NCBI GenBank assembly: GCA_032622095.1
Contig: CP136067.1
Location: 118,967,281 to 119,031,280, forward strand
Direction of reading: 5' to 3'
From: Siphonodentalium dalli
Taxonomy: Eukaryota; Mollusca; Scaphopoda; Gadilida; Siphonodentaliidae
DNA length: 64,000 nucleotides
Shown here: piece after piece, positions 1 through 11,702 of the stretch
How the letters are laid out: every line of letters starts with the position of its first letter
Numbering within the stretch: position 1 is the first letter of the stretch
Program-made: the position numbers and the translations under genes
The notes under the pieces: model-generated
Seen by the model: the letters and a program-made list of their open reading frames with translations, nothing else
Told to the model about the DNA's origin: nothing
Database searches by the model: none

Positions 1-119
1 TCATCGGAAAGCTCTCAGTGAGAGCTTTCCGATGAATGGCAATATTTCGGACTAAATCCTGAAAAATTACCCATAATTCTGCTGTGGTTAAGGAGTCGAT
101 TATTTAGGGCATTGCTGTA
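1..119. mobile_element. Family A palindromic MITE, 3' part (cut by window start)
   Basis: Begins in the central inverted repeat (TCATCGGAAAGCTCTC then its complement) and runs to the terminal GGGCATTGCTGTA. The family consists of two ~105-bp arms facing each other, with outer ends TACAGTAATGCCC. TA flanks and a CAGT start fit a Tc1/mariner-pogo (Tigger-like) non-autonomous element (inference). Confidence 0.8.
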
Positions 120-422
120 TGTCTGCCTAGCAGATCTCCTGGTTAAAAGGAACAAAATGTTACATTTTATACTTTGTTTTTCTCTTCAATAGTGCTAAAA
201 CGCTATAAGCAAAATGTGCTTGAAGATGACTATTTATTTTATTTTAATTTCTCTCCTGTTTTCTTCATTTACATCTTTAAACTAATGAGTCAGTCTTGAG
301 TTTTTATGACGTTCATTCATCACGTAGAACCAGCTGCTTGGAAAGTAACAGTGCTGAAATGGTCAAGTGCTCATGGTTTAATCGTTAAATGCTGCACCAG
401 CGCAGCTCCCATCATGAAAGGG

Positions 423-645
423 TTGACCCTTCCATGACTGAAGCTTCCTGAATTTTTTTGGAAACCCAGTGCCTCGCATATATAAGAGAATTCATTGGCC
501 TAACCATATTTACTTTGACCTTGTAAGCCAGTCCATTCTCTTATATATGTGAGGATCCCTATGGGATACTCGCATATATAAAGAGAATGCACTGGCACAG
601 GATCTTTAAGCTGAACCAGCGCAGCTGCCGTCATGAATGGGTTAA
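423..645. mobile_element. Family B2 TTAA MITE with two hairpins
   Basis: Left end TTGACCCTTCCATGAC (TTAA decayed), right end GCAGCTGCCGTCATGAATGG followed by TTAA. Inside are one damaged and one intact 67-bp hairpin with GCATTCTCTTATATATG arms. A second B2 right end (391-426, ATGCTGCACCAGCGCAGC) abuts the left side. Confidence 0.75.
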
Positions 646-779
646 ACAGCTGTCAGATTGGTTGAATGATTGTATTTCCTAACATTCCAGAGCTGAGGCG
701 ATGTAAAGTAAATTTCCTGTTTCTTAAGCGCGTAATTATTTGTATTTTTGTCCCCTGAAAAAATTTCGGAAGACTTTAG

Positions 780-1135
780 AAATCGGTGGAGTCCGTCCGT
801 CCAGATGGATTCCGGATGATAACTTTAGTTTTAGTTGATTGTTTTCAAATTTTGTATGTCTATTACCCACATGAAAATACAGGTCAAGTTCGAATTTGAG
901 TTTAGTCTGTCCAATTTTGCCAAAGGTATGGACCTTTTTGACTTAGAATTTGCTGATTATTTTGGTTTCTGGGTGATAACTTTAGTTTCAGTTATCTGAT
1001 TGATCAGCCACATGAAAATACAGGTCAAGATCGGTTTTTTAATTTGGACCGCCCACTTTTGCCCGAGTTATGGTCCTTGTCAACTTAGAATTTGTCAATT
1101 ATTTTATTTATTTCTGGGGCATATGCCAAGAATCA
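780..1135. repeat. Dispersed bivalve-type repeat unit, degenerate
   Basis: Two degenerate units share GATAACTTTAGTTT, CACATGAAAATACAGGTCAA and a TTTGCC...TATGG phrase. They resemble, on the opposite strand, the tandem units at 59.3-60.1 kb (AAAGTTATCATCCGG...). No coding potential. The rest of 646-1431 shows nothing. Confidence 0.5.
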
Positions 1136-1431
1136 TTACACCTCCGCATCCGCTAGCCCCAGGTTTAAATTCAGTTGTCCGTGGCCATAAATCCCAAACA
1201 GATATCCATAAAAAGTATGCTAATGGAGTCCGTGTGATTTATTTCGGCAAACATCGCCCAAACACATGAGTCAATCGCATGTTTAACACATTATATAGTT
1301 ACCAACTACAACAGCGAATCGCAAATCTGATTGGGACACGGGTCTGTTCCATTTCAATTCTGCATGTGTTTTTATAAAAAAAACCTACTGTAATTATTTC
1401 GTACAGATTCAAACTTTCCCCGAGAAATGCA

Positions 1432-2124
1432 TTAACCCTTCCATGACCGGAGCTTTCTGAAATATTGTGAAAACCCTGTGCCAATGCATTCTCTTATATA
1501 TGCGAGTCTGCTATAGGGAGTCTCGCATATATAATAGAATGCATTGGCCTAACAATATTTAGAAGCAAATGTAATTTTTGTTGAGACAGAAAATCTGCTA
1601 TATATAAACACAATAGAGACCTTAAAATGTGCATATAATGTCCTAAGTTCGACGTTGGAATACAGCGGCCGTTTGAGCTTCTTTTTTTTGGGTCGCTTTG
1701 GTGGCTGTGTTGTATTGATGTCGGACTTTGAGTCACAAGGCGCGCTCGCTATTATGGGCCAGGGTTCGAATCCCACCCAATCCAAAAAATAAATTTGCAC
1801 TGTCTCAAAAATTACATTTGCTTCTAAAATTAGGCACCTTGTGTGTTGTATAGTCCCAGACATGTTCAAAGAGCAGCGGTTGGCATGTTTCAGAGACGTA
1901 TATATAACATGCTACTGTGCCATATCTGCTACATATATAACAATATTTAGCCCCTTGCATGTAGAAAAGAATGCACATACTTACAAAATCAAGGTAAATA
2001 TTGTTAAGCCACTGCATTCTCTTATATATGCGAAGCACCCTATAAGCGACCAGCATATATAAGAGTTTGCATTGGCACAGGGTTTTAGAAAAATTTCAGG
2101 AAGCTCCAGTCATGGAAGGGTTAA
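1432..2124. mobile_element. Family B2 TTAA element(s) split by a nested insertion
   Basis: TTAACCCTTCCATGACCGGA at the left and CCAGTCATGGAAGGGTTAA at the right, with hairpins at 1482-1548 and 2024-2078. The block 1561-1825 and adjoining DNA interrupts it. Both outer ends are of the 'CATGGAAGGG' type, unlike intact copies which have one of each, so this may be two elements or a rearrangement. Confidence 0.55.
1561..1825. mobile_element. Inverted-repeat insertion containing a tRNA-like B box
   Basis: Bounded by AGAAGCAAATGTAATTTTTG...GAGACAG at 1561-1589 and its complement at 1799-1825. The interior holds a perfect Pol III B-box match, GGTTCGAATCC, at 1763-1773, followed by an A-rich stretch, as in tRNA-derived SINEs. 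The A box is weak (around 1701) and no proper acceptor or T stem can be drawn, so it is not called a tRNA gene. Confidence 0.45.
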
Positions 2125-2302
2125 CACAGGTTGCATGAACTGGGTTACGCCTGAGAAGCAGGAAATATACTTTGCGTGGCCTCATCACAGGAAGTTTGAT
2201 ATCAGATTAGAATATTATTATGAGTGTCTGGAAACAATGACCAAATTTATAGAACTGGTAATAATTTATATTGAACAAGTCCGTGTAAACCACAGATTGA
2301 TG

Positions 2303-2768
2303 TTAACCCTTTACCCATCAGAACGGCCCTGTACCAATGCATTCTCTTATATATGCGAGTCGACCATAGGTCGCCTCGCATATATAAGAGAATGCATTGG
2401 CTTAACACATATTAAAAATGATAAAATTGTCAAAGAATGTAGAAAAATATTATAAAAATTGTTAAAAAATGTAAGAAAAAATTATAAAATTGTTAAAGAA
2501 TGTAAGAAAAAATGGTAAAAAGTGTTAAAATAAAGATTTTTTTTAGGCCAATGCATTCTCTTATATAAGCGAGGCGACCTATGGTCGACTCGCATATATA
2601 AGAGAATGCATTGGCACAGGGCATAACTGTAACCATCACAATGTGGTCAATGAACCGGTTCCAATGATATCCATATTTGTATGGTGTTATTGAGACAGAC
2701 CGAAGATATTTTAGGCTGTTGAAGCTTTATTTGGGCGCTTTTGGCCGTTTTGTTGGGTAAAGGGTTAA
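2303..2768. mobile_element. Family B TTAA MITE, full length with two hairpins
   Basis: Ends TTAACCCTTTACCCATCAGA and GCCGTTTTGTTGGGTAAAGG plus TTAA. Two ~67-bp hairpins (2335-2400, 2549-2617) are separated by an A-rich spacer; the right third contains the unique phrase GTGGTCAATGAACCGGTTCC. TTAA duplication and CCCTTT ends fit a piggyBac-type non-autonomous element (inference). Confidence 0.8.
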
Positions 2769-2846
2769 CCCTTGTCTATACAAAATACTCATTGACAAGT
2801 AGTTATCCTTAAGGAAATGTTCAGATAATAAGTTCAACAAATGACC
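2765..2846. mobile_element. Family C TTAA element, left fragment
   Basis: Starts at the same TTAA that ends the preceding family B copy, then CCCTTGTCTATACAAAATAC and CAGATAATAAGTTCAACAAA, which define family C (compare 19711-19952). Broken at about 2846 where B2 sequence begins. Confidence 0.6.
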
Positions 2847-3038
2847 ATAGGTCCCATAGGGAGCCTCGCATATATAAGAGAATACATTGGCCTAACAATA
2901 TTTACCTTGACCTTGTAAGCCAGTGCATTATCTTATATATGCGAGGCTCCCTATGGGGAGACTCACATATATAAGAGAATGCACTGGCACAGGATCTTTA
3001 ATGCTGCACCAGCGCAGCTCTCATCACGAAATGGTTAA
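2847..3038. mobile_element. Family B2 TTAA MITE, left-truncated
   Basis: Half hairpin at 2850-2893, spacer CCTAACAATATTTACCTTGA, intact hairpin 2922-2988, then TGCTGCACCAGCGCAGCTCT and the end ATCACGAAATGGTTAA. The missing left end is replaced by family C sequence. Confidence 0.7.
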
Positions 3039-3374
3039 TAATATTGATTGATGCACCTAAGCACATCTATCGGTGGTCTATACTGACTTGTTGAAGAGAT
3101 AGTATCCTTATTACAATATTAATATGAACTTAATGCTGATCTGTGTTAATCTACTGTTTTGTTTGACAAATTTTCTTTGCTGAAAAGCCTTCATTTGAGC
3201 AAGTCATTGATGAAATGTAAGTTCATCATGTGATAGAGATATGGATACATGTGTTAGCCGTGTCAGACATGGTTCATCATGCTTTCAGAGTCGTCGTTGC
3301 AAGGTTGAAATTCATTGAATATTTAATTATGTCCGATTTATACCCTATTTGTCTTTGTGATAGAATCTATTTTA

Positions 3375-3899
3375 TTTAAAGATACGGGCGGCGTTGTCGG
3401 TGGGTATGCTGTTAAAATATTCACCTCCGTCAAAAACCGCCATAAACAGAAATAATAGTAAAATATAGACAGACTTTGTTCTTATACCAATCAGAAATAT
3501 GGCATAAACAGTATGTTATTGTCAAATGTTTTTCCGTTATGTAAACAAAAGCAAAAAACGTTACAGAACCTGGCTTTTGTTTAGATCCGGATATGGTAAA
3601 CATAAAGAGCGTTATTTGTTACTGTTTTCCTGATATGGAAATAATAAGAGTGTTTATATCATTTGTGTGTGATTAACCAATAGAATTGCGCTGTGTTATG
3701 TAAACAGAAGCAAAACTTCTGTAACGCGAGCAGGCTCTTGTTTATGTACACCATCGTACGTCTTGGTTACAATATACTATTTACGCGCTGATTATGTTTG
3801 GCATATGAACAAAACTATATATATTTTAATATTCCTTCTGTTGATGGCGATTTGAACAAATATGAATATTTCTGCAACGAACGCCGCCCCTGCCTTTAA
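3375..3899. mobile_element. Putative MITE with GGCGGCGTT terminal repeats
   Basis: TTTAAAGATACGGGCGGCGTT at the left and AACGCCGCCCCTGCCTTTAA at the right form an imperfect ~20-bp terminal inverted repeat around 525 bp of AT-rich non-coding DNA. Single copy in the window, so the family is unconfirmed. The 3039-3374 stretch before it shows nothing. Confidence 0.5.
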
Positions 3900-4438
3900 G
3901 GATCAATCAGGGTCAAAACCAGACTTGGTGATCATTCAAAACTACCACAAGGTTCACATAACGTTTTGAGTACCTAATTATTTCTATATATAGCCATTGA
4001 ACAGATGTGGTTCAATTGAGGGTGACTTCGGCTTTCCCACCATCCCAGGGCAAGTCCCTGCCAAATCACTAAATCTGCAAATGACAGACACTATTTCAAG
4101 GCTTGGAGTATTTAGTATAGAAAAGGACTTGTTCCAACTGGCATGAAAGAAGGAGAATCGGTCAAGTTAACCGTCAGTCAACCGTCAGTGTATGTCAGTG
4201 TAACGCGTTTCATATAAAACAGAATCGGTCTAGTCAACCGTCAGTGTAACGCGTTTCATATAAAAGAGATCAAATTCCACCAAGTATGGACGTAGTGAGA
4301 TTAGAATCGGATGAATTAAGGATATGAATGCTGAATTGTTGATATCAATAGAGTGTAACATTGGTGATAGTAATACACTTTTGATATCAATAATGGTGAT
4401 TATGTGCTGTTGATATTGATATCGATGATAATACATTG

Positions 4439-4614
4439 TTAACCCTTTCAGTGCCAAGTCCGATTTTTGTATCAACCCATATTTCCTTGATCATTTTTCA
4501 AATTTATTGATTATAATAATGCGTTTCCATAACAATGTATCACATTATTATAATCAATAAATTTTAAAAATGATCAAGGAAATATGGGTTGATACTTGGC
4601 ACTGAAAGGGTTAA
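4439..4614. mobile_element. Family G TTAA foldback element
   Basis: TTAACCCTTTCAGTGCCAAG ... CTTGGCACTGAAAGGG plus TTAA; the two halves are near-complete complements (TTTATTGATTATAATAATG at the centre), giving a 176-bp foldback. Further copies lie at 36037 and 47812. The preceding 3900-4438 holds only a D-family remnant near 4086 and TGATATC-rich simple sequence. Confidence 0.8.
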
Positions 4615-6342
4615 TATCAATGATTATGCTAGCAGGGAGTAATCCAGGGCCCAACTGATACTGGTGACCGGACTGATACCGGTGACCGGTATTGCACCCG
4701 AATTCACAAAAAATAGGTACCGCCCAATTTAACTGAGAAAAAACTATTTGTGTCTGGATTCAGGCAGACATTACTGATGGAAACATACAAAGAGATGAAG
4801 TGTATTGGCAGTAAATTCAGATATCCATGTTTCCTCGAAACAAGACGTGTATTTTCATTCTTTTTCAGGTCTGACTGGGGTACTCTTTCTTTAACCATCG
4901 CGTAATGATCGCGGCACGACTCACGGCTGTGCACCAATACTATATGTTTAGATTTCTTTAATTTATGGCAGCTTTCCGCAAATAAAACAGTTTACTATTG
5001 TAGTTGGAGATGTAGTGGGGAAAGCCTTTCATTTCATTTGCTTTCCATGTACCAGACAATGACCCACTCAATCAACACAGACTACTGAATGTAGGTAGTC
5101 AAAACATGTCTCTTGTGTGCGTGTTTCGAAAATGGCGGAAAATAGAATAGAACAGCCACCGATGGCAAACTATCTATCACATATCACAATTGCGATCCCA
5201 TCTTATTTTAGTCATCAATCTATAACTTGATTGTAAGCAGAAATTGCGTGCGTAATTAATAGAGTTGAAGTACAGTTGCAGACGAAGCACATGAAGTAAA
5301 TTATATTGAGTAATACATTGTGATCGTAGCAAATCTGATGACATTTCAGTTTGGGTGGTTGACAAATCAAGTTGTGGCCTATGGGTAACCTGGAAAGATT
5401 ATGTCAGATCAGTCAATTGAACATCGTCCTTCATTGTCGTAACAAAATTATTGTACATTATCCTGCATGATCTCAGATATGTACTGACGCATAAGGAAAC
5501 GTTCACGACAATCAATGGCTGTTAGATGATACATTGTCATGTGCTACACTCATGGAAACAAAAATTCAAAGTAATTCCCTTTCACAAGGCATCAACTCAA
5601 CTCAAGTTAAGGAGCAGTGATGTTGTACATGTATTTCTTGAATTCCCGATCTTTTTGTTTTGTTGTTTACTTTCGTGAAAAAGGGGCTGTTTTCCAGCCA
5701 CGGTCGGCATATTTGTATAGTAATGATCCTATTTTCCTGCCTGAAGAACAATTCCTGACCTGCTAATATGGCTAATGAATTGAGTGCCCAAAATTGCCAA
5801 ATAAAGCATTTTCGAGCTGCCCAAATTAGCCCTGTATTACTCCCAGACTAGTCCAAGTTTCCTTCCACATAAACAAGGTAGTGAAATCGATTGGGATAAT
5901 GCTGCTTTACATCTAAGCCCCGTGTATATATATTTCTATAGCAGACTTTACACCCAGATCCAGTGGCAGGATGTTTTGTCAGTTTTAATTGATTTTAACC
6001 TACTAATAAATACATGATGCTGTATTCATCGGAAAGAGAGAGATCTTATGGTCATAATGATGTATTATAATCCAACTTTAATGTTAAATTGTGCATAGAA
6101 TATGCCACGTAATGATGAGTAACCTTGGTTTGTTTTCATCTAATTCACACTGTCACTTCGCAATGTCAAATGAGTTCGTATTTATGTAAACAATGTGATA
6201 AAATATATTTTTCAATTTTTTCAATTAAGTTATTAGGGGATTTCAGGTGATTGGGTCAACAACACTAGACCCCAAATTAGAAAGATATATATACGGGGCT
6301 TCAACGTAAAACAGCATTATTCCAACTGATTTCACAAGCTGG
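4615..6342. other. No gene recognised
   Basis: AT-rich DNA with only short open frames lacking any family resemblance. Bases 6000-6105 (ACATGATGCTGTATTCATCG... TTAATGTTAAATTG) recur at 60390-60500, so this part is dispersed repeat. Confidence 0.6.
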
Positions 6343-6724
6343 TGAACCCTTTACCCAACAAAACGGCCAAAACCGGCCAAATAAATCTTCAACAGCCTAA
6401 AATATCTTCGGTCTGTCTCAATAGAACCATACAAATATGGATATCATTGGAACCGGCTCCTTGACCACATTGTGATAGTTACAGTTATGCCCTGTGCCAA
6501 TGCATTCTCTTATATATGTGAGTCGACCATAGGTCGCCTCGCATATATAAGAGAATGCATTGGCCTAAAAACAATCTTTTTTTAACACTTTTTACCATTT
6601 TTTCTTACATTCTTTAACAATTTTATAATTTTTAATGTGTTAAGCCAATGCATTCTCCTATGGTCGACTCGCATATATAAGAGAATGCATTGGCACAGGG
6701 CCCTTCTGTTGGGTAAAGGGTTAA
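6343..6724. mobile_element. Family B TTAA MITE, reverse orientation
   Basis: Starts TGAACCCTTTACCCAACAAA (decayed TTAA) and ends TCTGTTGGGTAAAGGGTTAA; the unique segment with GGAACCGGCTCC is at the left. Hairpins at 6499-6565 and a shortened one at 6646-6694. Confidence 0.78.
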
Positions 6725-6913
6725 CGTCAAAGGAAACTTGGACTTTGATTATACATTAGTAATAGACATGTTAAGATCGAAAACTTCTAACTTCAAATGT
6801 CAGTCACTGTTAGCTCCCTACAGTCAGCTGATGGAGTCCATTCCCAGTAATTTTTCTTTTATGGATAAATATGATCCATCTATATGTGAGAACGTCTGGC
6901 GATTACATACAAG

Positions 6914-7303
6914 GTGGGGAATCACGTGGTTTCGATGTTGGTTGGTACCACGCACTCAAAAAGTGCAAGGGCACAAAAACATAATATATGAGGAATTGAC
7001 ACAAAACATAGCATTTTGACTGTTACAAGATTATGCTAGTTTATTTTGGTAAAACAAGTCGATACCTTAATTGTTCGGAAATACTCAGTAGTTTTCTATA
7101 GCATTCTGACCAAATTTTCCAGTCGGAGTTCGTGGAATACACAAGACATACTTGAGCTTGTTTGAATAATAGTATAACATATGCTCGTAACTGCCAGAAT
7201 ACCATGTAATATGACCTTTTCCCTCGTTTCTGGTCGCGTTTGCGATCGCCTCGGCCATTTTGAATGTGTGGTACTCATCAACTCGAAACCACGTGATTCC
7301 CCA
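6914..7303. mobile_element. Putative MITE with ~44-bp inverted ends
   Basis: GTGGGGAATCACGTGGTTTC (6914 on) is exactly complementary to the block ending at 7303, and the match continues imperfectly (GGTACCACGCACTC against GAATGTGTGGTACTC). The centre is non-coding. Single copy in this window. Confidence 0.5.
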
Positions 7304-7395
7304 CCATGACGTAGCCTCATCTCACTGTTAGTAGCTTACAGCGACTGAAGTTTGAAGTTCAAAGTTATTGATCTAAAGCTGTCTAATATCAATGG

Positions 7396-7790
7396 TTAGA
7401 CATTGTTGATATCGATATTGGTGATTAAACATTGTTAATTATCCATTGGTAGTTATACATTGGTGATTATACATTGTTAATATCGATATTGGTGATTACA
7501 CATTGGTGATTATACATTGTTAATTATACACTGTTAGTATCGATATTGGTGATTACACATTGGTGATTATACATTGTTAATTATCCATTGTTAATTATAC
7601 ACTGTTAGTATCGATATTGGTGATTACACATTGGTGATTATACATTGTTAATTATCCATTGTTAATTATACACTGTTAGTATCGATATTGGTGATTACAC
7701 ATTGGTGATTATACATTGTTAATTATCCATTGTTAATTATACACTGTTAGTATCGATATTGGTGATTACACATTGGTGATTATACATTTT
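7396..7790. repeat. 71-bp minisatellite
   Basis: ATCGATATTGG recurs at 7539, 7610, 7681 and 7752, an exact 71-bp period, with shorter TTGGTGATTA/CATTGTTAATTA sub-repeats extending left to about 7396. About four full units. A related degenerate patch lies at 4335-4440. Confidence 0.9.
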
Positions 7791-7961
7791 GATGATGCGA
7801 TATGTTGTTGATACTGATTGACCTATTGTTGCTATTACATGTCGGCTGCAATAAAATTGCAAGAGCTGTAATATTAGTTTGTTAATTCTTGTATTGCCCC
7901 ACTAAACTCCATGCAGGGTTTATCTCCCTTGATGACGCGATAAGACTGCTGCTACAGCAGA

Positions 7962-8067
7962 AGAGCTTTCTGATGAATGGCAACAAGCCATATTTCCGAC
8001 TAAATCCTGAAAAATTACCCATAATTCTGCTGTGGTTAAGGGGTCGATTATTTAGGGCATTACTGTA
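7962..8067. mobile_element. Family A MITE, one arm only
   Basis: From AGAGCTTTCTGATGAATGGC to GGGCATTACTGTA; the left arm is absent, so this is a solo right half of the palindrome. Confidence 0.75.
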
Positions 8068-8389
8068 CATCACTCCCGAGGGGCACTGCATGCTCTAATC
8101 ATTATATTGTATCGAATAACCTATTTTTTATATATCGTCTGCTCCAATTCTCCATGTCAAGATTTTTTCTGAACTTTTTATTTGCAATTGAAATGTGTTG
8201 GACCAATTTTACCCACATTTTGTGGACTTCCGCGATATTAATATGTACTAACTACCAAAGAACTATATCGTGAAACAGTGATTTGGTTCTCCGATTATTT
8301 TATCAACACAAAAGTCTGAACGTACATGGACTACAACATGAATATGTACATCAGTCAAGTCAAACACAAGTTTTAATTTTCTGGCATTT

Positions 8390-8540
8390 TACTGAGTAGC
8401 ATTCGAAAATCATCAACAAGACTATTGCCCTAATTCTCCATTCTGTCATTAAGTTTTTAACGCGGGAATTGTTCTCAAAGCACATAGGAAATTTGACTTT
8501 GGGATGATTATTTCGCCATTTTTTTGCTGGAAAACCCGGC
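8390..8540. repeat. Dispersed repeat shared with 60.64-60.78 kb
   Basis: Contains, reversed, the phrases AACAATTCCCGC, AAAAACTTAATG and TTTTGTTGA also present at 60640-60780. Function unknown; no protein family recognised. Confidence 0.45.
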
Positions 8541-8671
8541 ACTAAATATAGAAAACCACAGACTCCTACCCAGCCAGTGAGTCAAAAAGGTAGTATGACT
8601 CGTGCGCTCTGATAGAGATTGCTGTCCCACAGGGAGCAAAGCCCCCTGTGAATAATACCCCCCAATCCATA

Positions 8672-8829
8672 TACAGTAATGCCCTAAATAATCGACTCCT
8701 TAACGACAATATCAACGGAAATATGGCTTGTTGCCATTCATCGGAAAGCTCTCATTTCGGACTAAATCCTGAAAAATTACCCATAATTCTGCTGTTGTTA
8801 ATGAGTCGATTATTTAGGGCATTACTGTA
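8672..8829. mobile_element. Family A MITE, internally deleted
   Basis: TACAGTAATGCCCTAAATAA ... TTTAGGGCATTACTGTA; the right arm has lost the inner block around the hairpin tip, and the left arm is also shortened. Confidence 0.8.
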
Positions 8830-8994
8830 AAGGGCCATAATATTTATTTTCATTTCATCTATGACTCGGAATCAAATGAAGCAAAGTCAACACGTCATAC
8901 TGGGAATGCGCAAATTTGTAATTTGTGATCGTAATAATTGAATTAATATCTGTTTATAATGACTACTGATACTAATCTGAGTTAACACTCATAA

Positions 8995-9075
8995 ATTACT
9001 ATTTCTTTGGCTTTGGGGATAAAAAATATTTGATTTGAGTCGAGGAACCCACCCATCAAAACTCAAGTGTTATTA
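8995..9075. repeat. Arm fragment of the TTAA element seen at 15495
   Basis: ATTACTATTTCTTTGGCTTT through TCGAGGAACCC matches one arm of the 15495-15982 element; only the arm is present. Elsewhere in 8830-9796 nothing is recognised. Confidence 0.55.
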
Positions 9076-9796
9076 TAGATACCACTTTTTTAAATCTGTC
9101 ATTTTTCACCACCTGGAATATATGGCGGCCTAGCAAATATATTCGACGAGTGACCGACATACTCTCAATATACCAAATTGCATTGAACAAAATGTTGATA
9201 TATAACACATTTTGCGACATTTTATACTATAGTTGACAGTGGTTAGGATTATTTTTTGGTAATTAATTGACTGATAATTGAAGCATCTTTTGTTGACATT
9301 TTCCAGTGGAAAATATAACGGGAATATCACAGGAACCATAAAATTGACTCAGTTGAAAGGCTATTATCGTTCACAATCGTGGGACATCATACACTCTTTG
9401 AAACTTCAAGATCAGTTATTCCAATCTCTGAATTCCATTTATGAATAATGGCCTACTGCTAGTGTGCTGAAGTAGGTCTGTAGGTACTACATACAATATA
9501 GCACACGACGTGCACAAATCCGTAATAGTTATGGACGTCACAGCAGCGAAGAGGTTAAAGCCAGATTCCAGGGTGGGTGGGGGGAGGGTAGTAATTGCAA
9601 TTAAAAGGTCTGAATGGAGTGAAAATTAACATATTTCTAAGTCCATATATATTGGGTATCCTTTCCTCCAAGCTGTGCTATCACTGCAGAAATGTAAAAC
9701 CAAATAATTTGATTCATACACAAATAAATAAGGACCGTAATTTTGGCAAGAATAAACGGACAAAACTTGTAGCATCGTGGGTAACCTCTTCCCCAA

Positions 9797-10300
9797 TTTG
9801 GGATCATTCCATGAATCTCTACTCATGCTAATGTTCGTAGAGATCATATTCCACCAGTACAAAACCTTGGAACTTTTTGAAGTTTTGACAGGGAACCTTA
9901 TAAAGTCCAAAAAATAACGCAGGGAATATATTTCTTAATTATTACCTTTTCCTTGATAATGTACTTCACTGAAGGTGAAGGTCCCAACTCGATATTGCAT
10001 GCTGTTCTGTGACTTTTCTGCGATGATATCACAATAAACATTAAATTATTTTACCCAGGAGAAATTCCATAATTGTAAGCGATGCAAAGCAAAAGTCACT
10101 TAAATCATGAAACAGTGAAGTACATGATCAAGGAACAGATAATAATTAAGAAATATATTCCCTGCATTACTTTTTTCGACTTCAAAAGTTTCCTTGTCAA
10201 AACTTCAAAAAGTTCCAAGGTTTTGTACTGGTGGAATATGATCTCTACGGGCGTCAGCCTGAGTAGAGATTCATGGCATGATCAATCCCCATTCTGGCTT
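9797..10300. mobile_element. Large foldback element
   Basis: Two ~170-bp arms (9797-9975 and 10105-10295) are complementary, for example TAGAGATCATATTCCACCAG against CTGGTGGAATATGATCTCTA and AGTTCCAAGG. The ~130-bp loop is non-coding. No transposase seen. Confidence 0.65.
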
Positions 10301-10370
10301 ATCATACCGAAAATCAAGATTGAATAATTCACACCTTCAGACACAAGGTGAAATGAGAGAGAATTCCGGG

Positions 10371-10560
10371 GTCTGGACAAGGCTGGAAGTAGTGTGTCTG
10401 ACATTTGCAGAATGAGGTCCCCAGAGGTGAATTTAGTGACACTATCCTGCACATGGGAATTTGGTGATGCTAGCCCACTGTGCAGGTTAGCATCACTAAA
10501 TTCACACTCTGGGGACCTCGTTCTGCAAATGTCACACACTGTGTCCAGGCTTGGGTCTGG
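10371..10560. mobile_element. Family D hairpin MITE
   Basis: GTCTGGACAAGGCTGG, GCAGAATGAGGTCCCCAGAG and the mirrored CTCTGGGGACCTCGTTCTGC, CAGGCTTGGGTCTGG form a nested palindrome of about 190 bp. Confidence 0.75.
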
Positions 10561-10611
10561 AGCATTATAAATTAAAATCAATCGCTGAAAATCAAAGCCA
10601 TCAATGGCAAA

Positions 10612-10852
10612 TTAACCTTCCCTTACTAAATGGTTTCTCCCACCTAGTTATAAAAGTATACATGGGAAGGTTCTATTATCTATCTGGAGGGGTGTTTAGG
10701 AAATATTAAGCAGATAACAGATAATACAAGTGGAGAAGGAATCTTAATCCTTGGTGGGAAATGTTTAGATAATAAGTTCAATAAATGACCTGAACTTATA
10801 CCAACATTCCTAAGGGAACTAGTCGTCAATGAGCATTTAGAGAGCATTTAAA
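10612..10852. mobile_element. Family C TTAA element
   Basis: Starts TTAACCTTCCCTTACTAAAT and carries TATAAAAGTATACATGGGA, GATAATACAAGTGGAGAAGG and AGATAATAAGTTCAATAAAT, shared with 20408 and 19711. The right end (GAGCATTTAAA) is decayed. The following 10853-11359 shows nothing. Confidence 0.6.
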
Positions 10853-11359
10853 GGCCTACTTAATTTTCGAGTAACCAATTTTTTTTTTTATTGTGCCTTG
10901 ATATACAGATTTAATAACAATCTATGACATAAAATATGATTAAAATACTATAATTCATCACCATTTGGAGCGTCTGTGTCTCAGAAGGTACGCAGAGAGT
11001 GATAGAACATATCTGAAATCATAGAAACAATTCCCCGTCTCGCTCCCAGAATACAACAGAATTCAAACTGAGATATAGTGTTGTTCCCCTTCCATTGAAA
11101 ATTATAGACTTTGCAGTACAAACCAGATGAATTTTAAGCACAAAAACATGTCAATATTTCAACAAATATAATATGTTCACAGTTTATAACACCCGATAAG
11201 TTGATAATATAATGTTTTGGATCTTCCTCTTTAAAATTGTATATAATATGGCATATGTTCTAAATAATGCGATCAAAAAATCTCAATTTGAAGGAAAAAA
11301 TCATTATCCTTCATATAATGTACCTGTAACCAATGTATGCCATAGTACGGCCATAGTAC

Positions 11360-11576
11360 TACAGTAATGCCCTAAGTAATCGACCCCTTAACCACAGCAT
11401 AATTATGGGTAACTTTTCAGGATTTAGTCGGAAATATGGCTTGTTGCCATTCATTGGAAAGCTCTCCCCGAGAGCTTTGCGATGAATGGCAACAAGCCAA
11501 ATTTCCGACTAAATCTTGAAAAGTTACCCATAATTCTGCTGTGGATAAGAAGTCGATTACTTAGAGCATTACTGTA
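11360..11576. mobile_element. Family A MITE, full length
   Basis: TACAGTAATGCCCTAAGTAA to TTAGAGCATTACTGTA, complete 217-bp palindrome with the tip GCTCTCCCCGAGAGC. Confidence 0.85.
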
Positions 11577-11702
11577 TAACACCTATTCAACCTCACAATA
11601 TGAGAGATATGTTCTACTTATGTTCTACTTTTTTTTTGAGGCGTTGTCATTTGAGTTTGACAGTAAATATAACTAAAACACACTGCATTATCCAGCTTAT
11701 TG

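Noticed and set aside
1690-1790. tRNA gene suggested by GGTTCGAATCC
   Set aside because: T stem, acceptor stem and A box do not form a proper cloverleaf; treated as SINE-like remnant.
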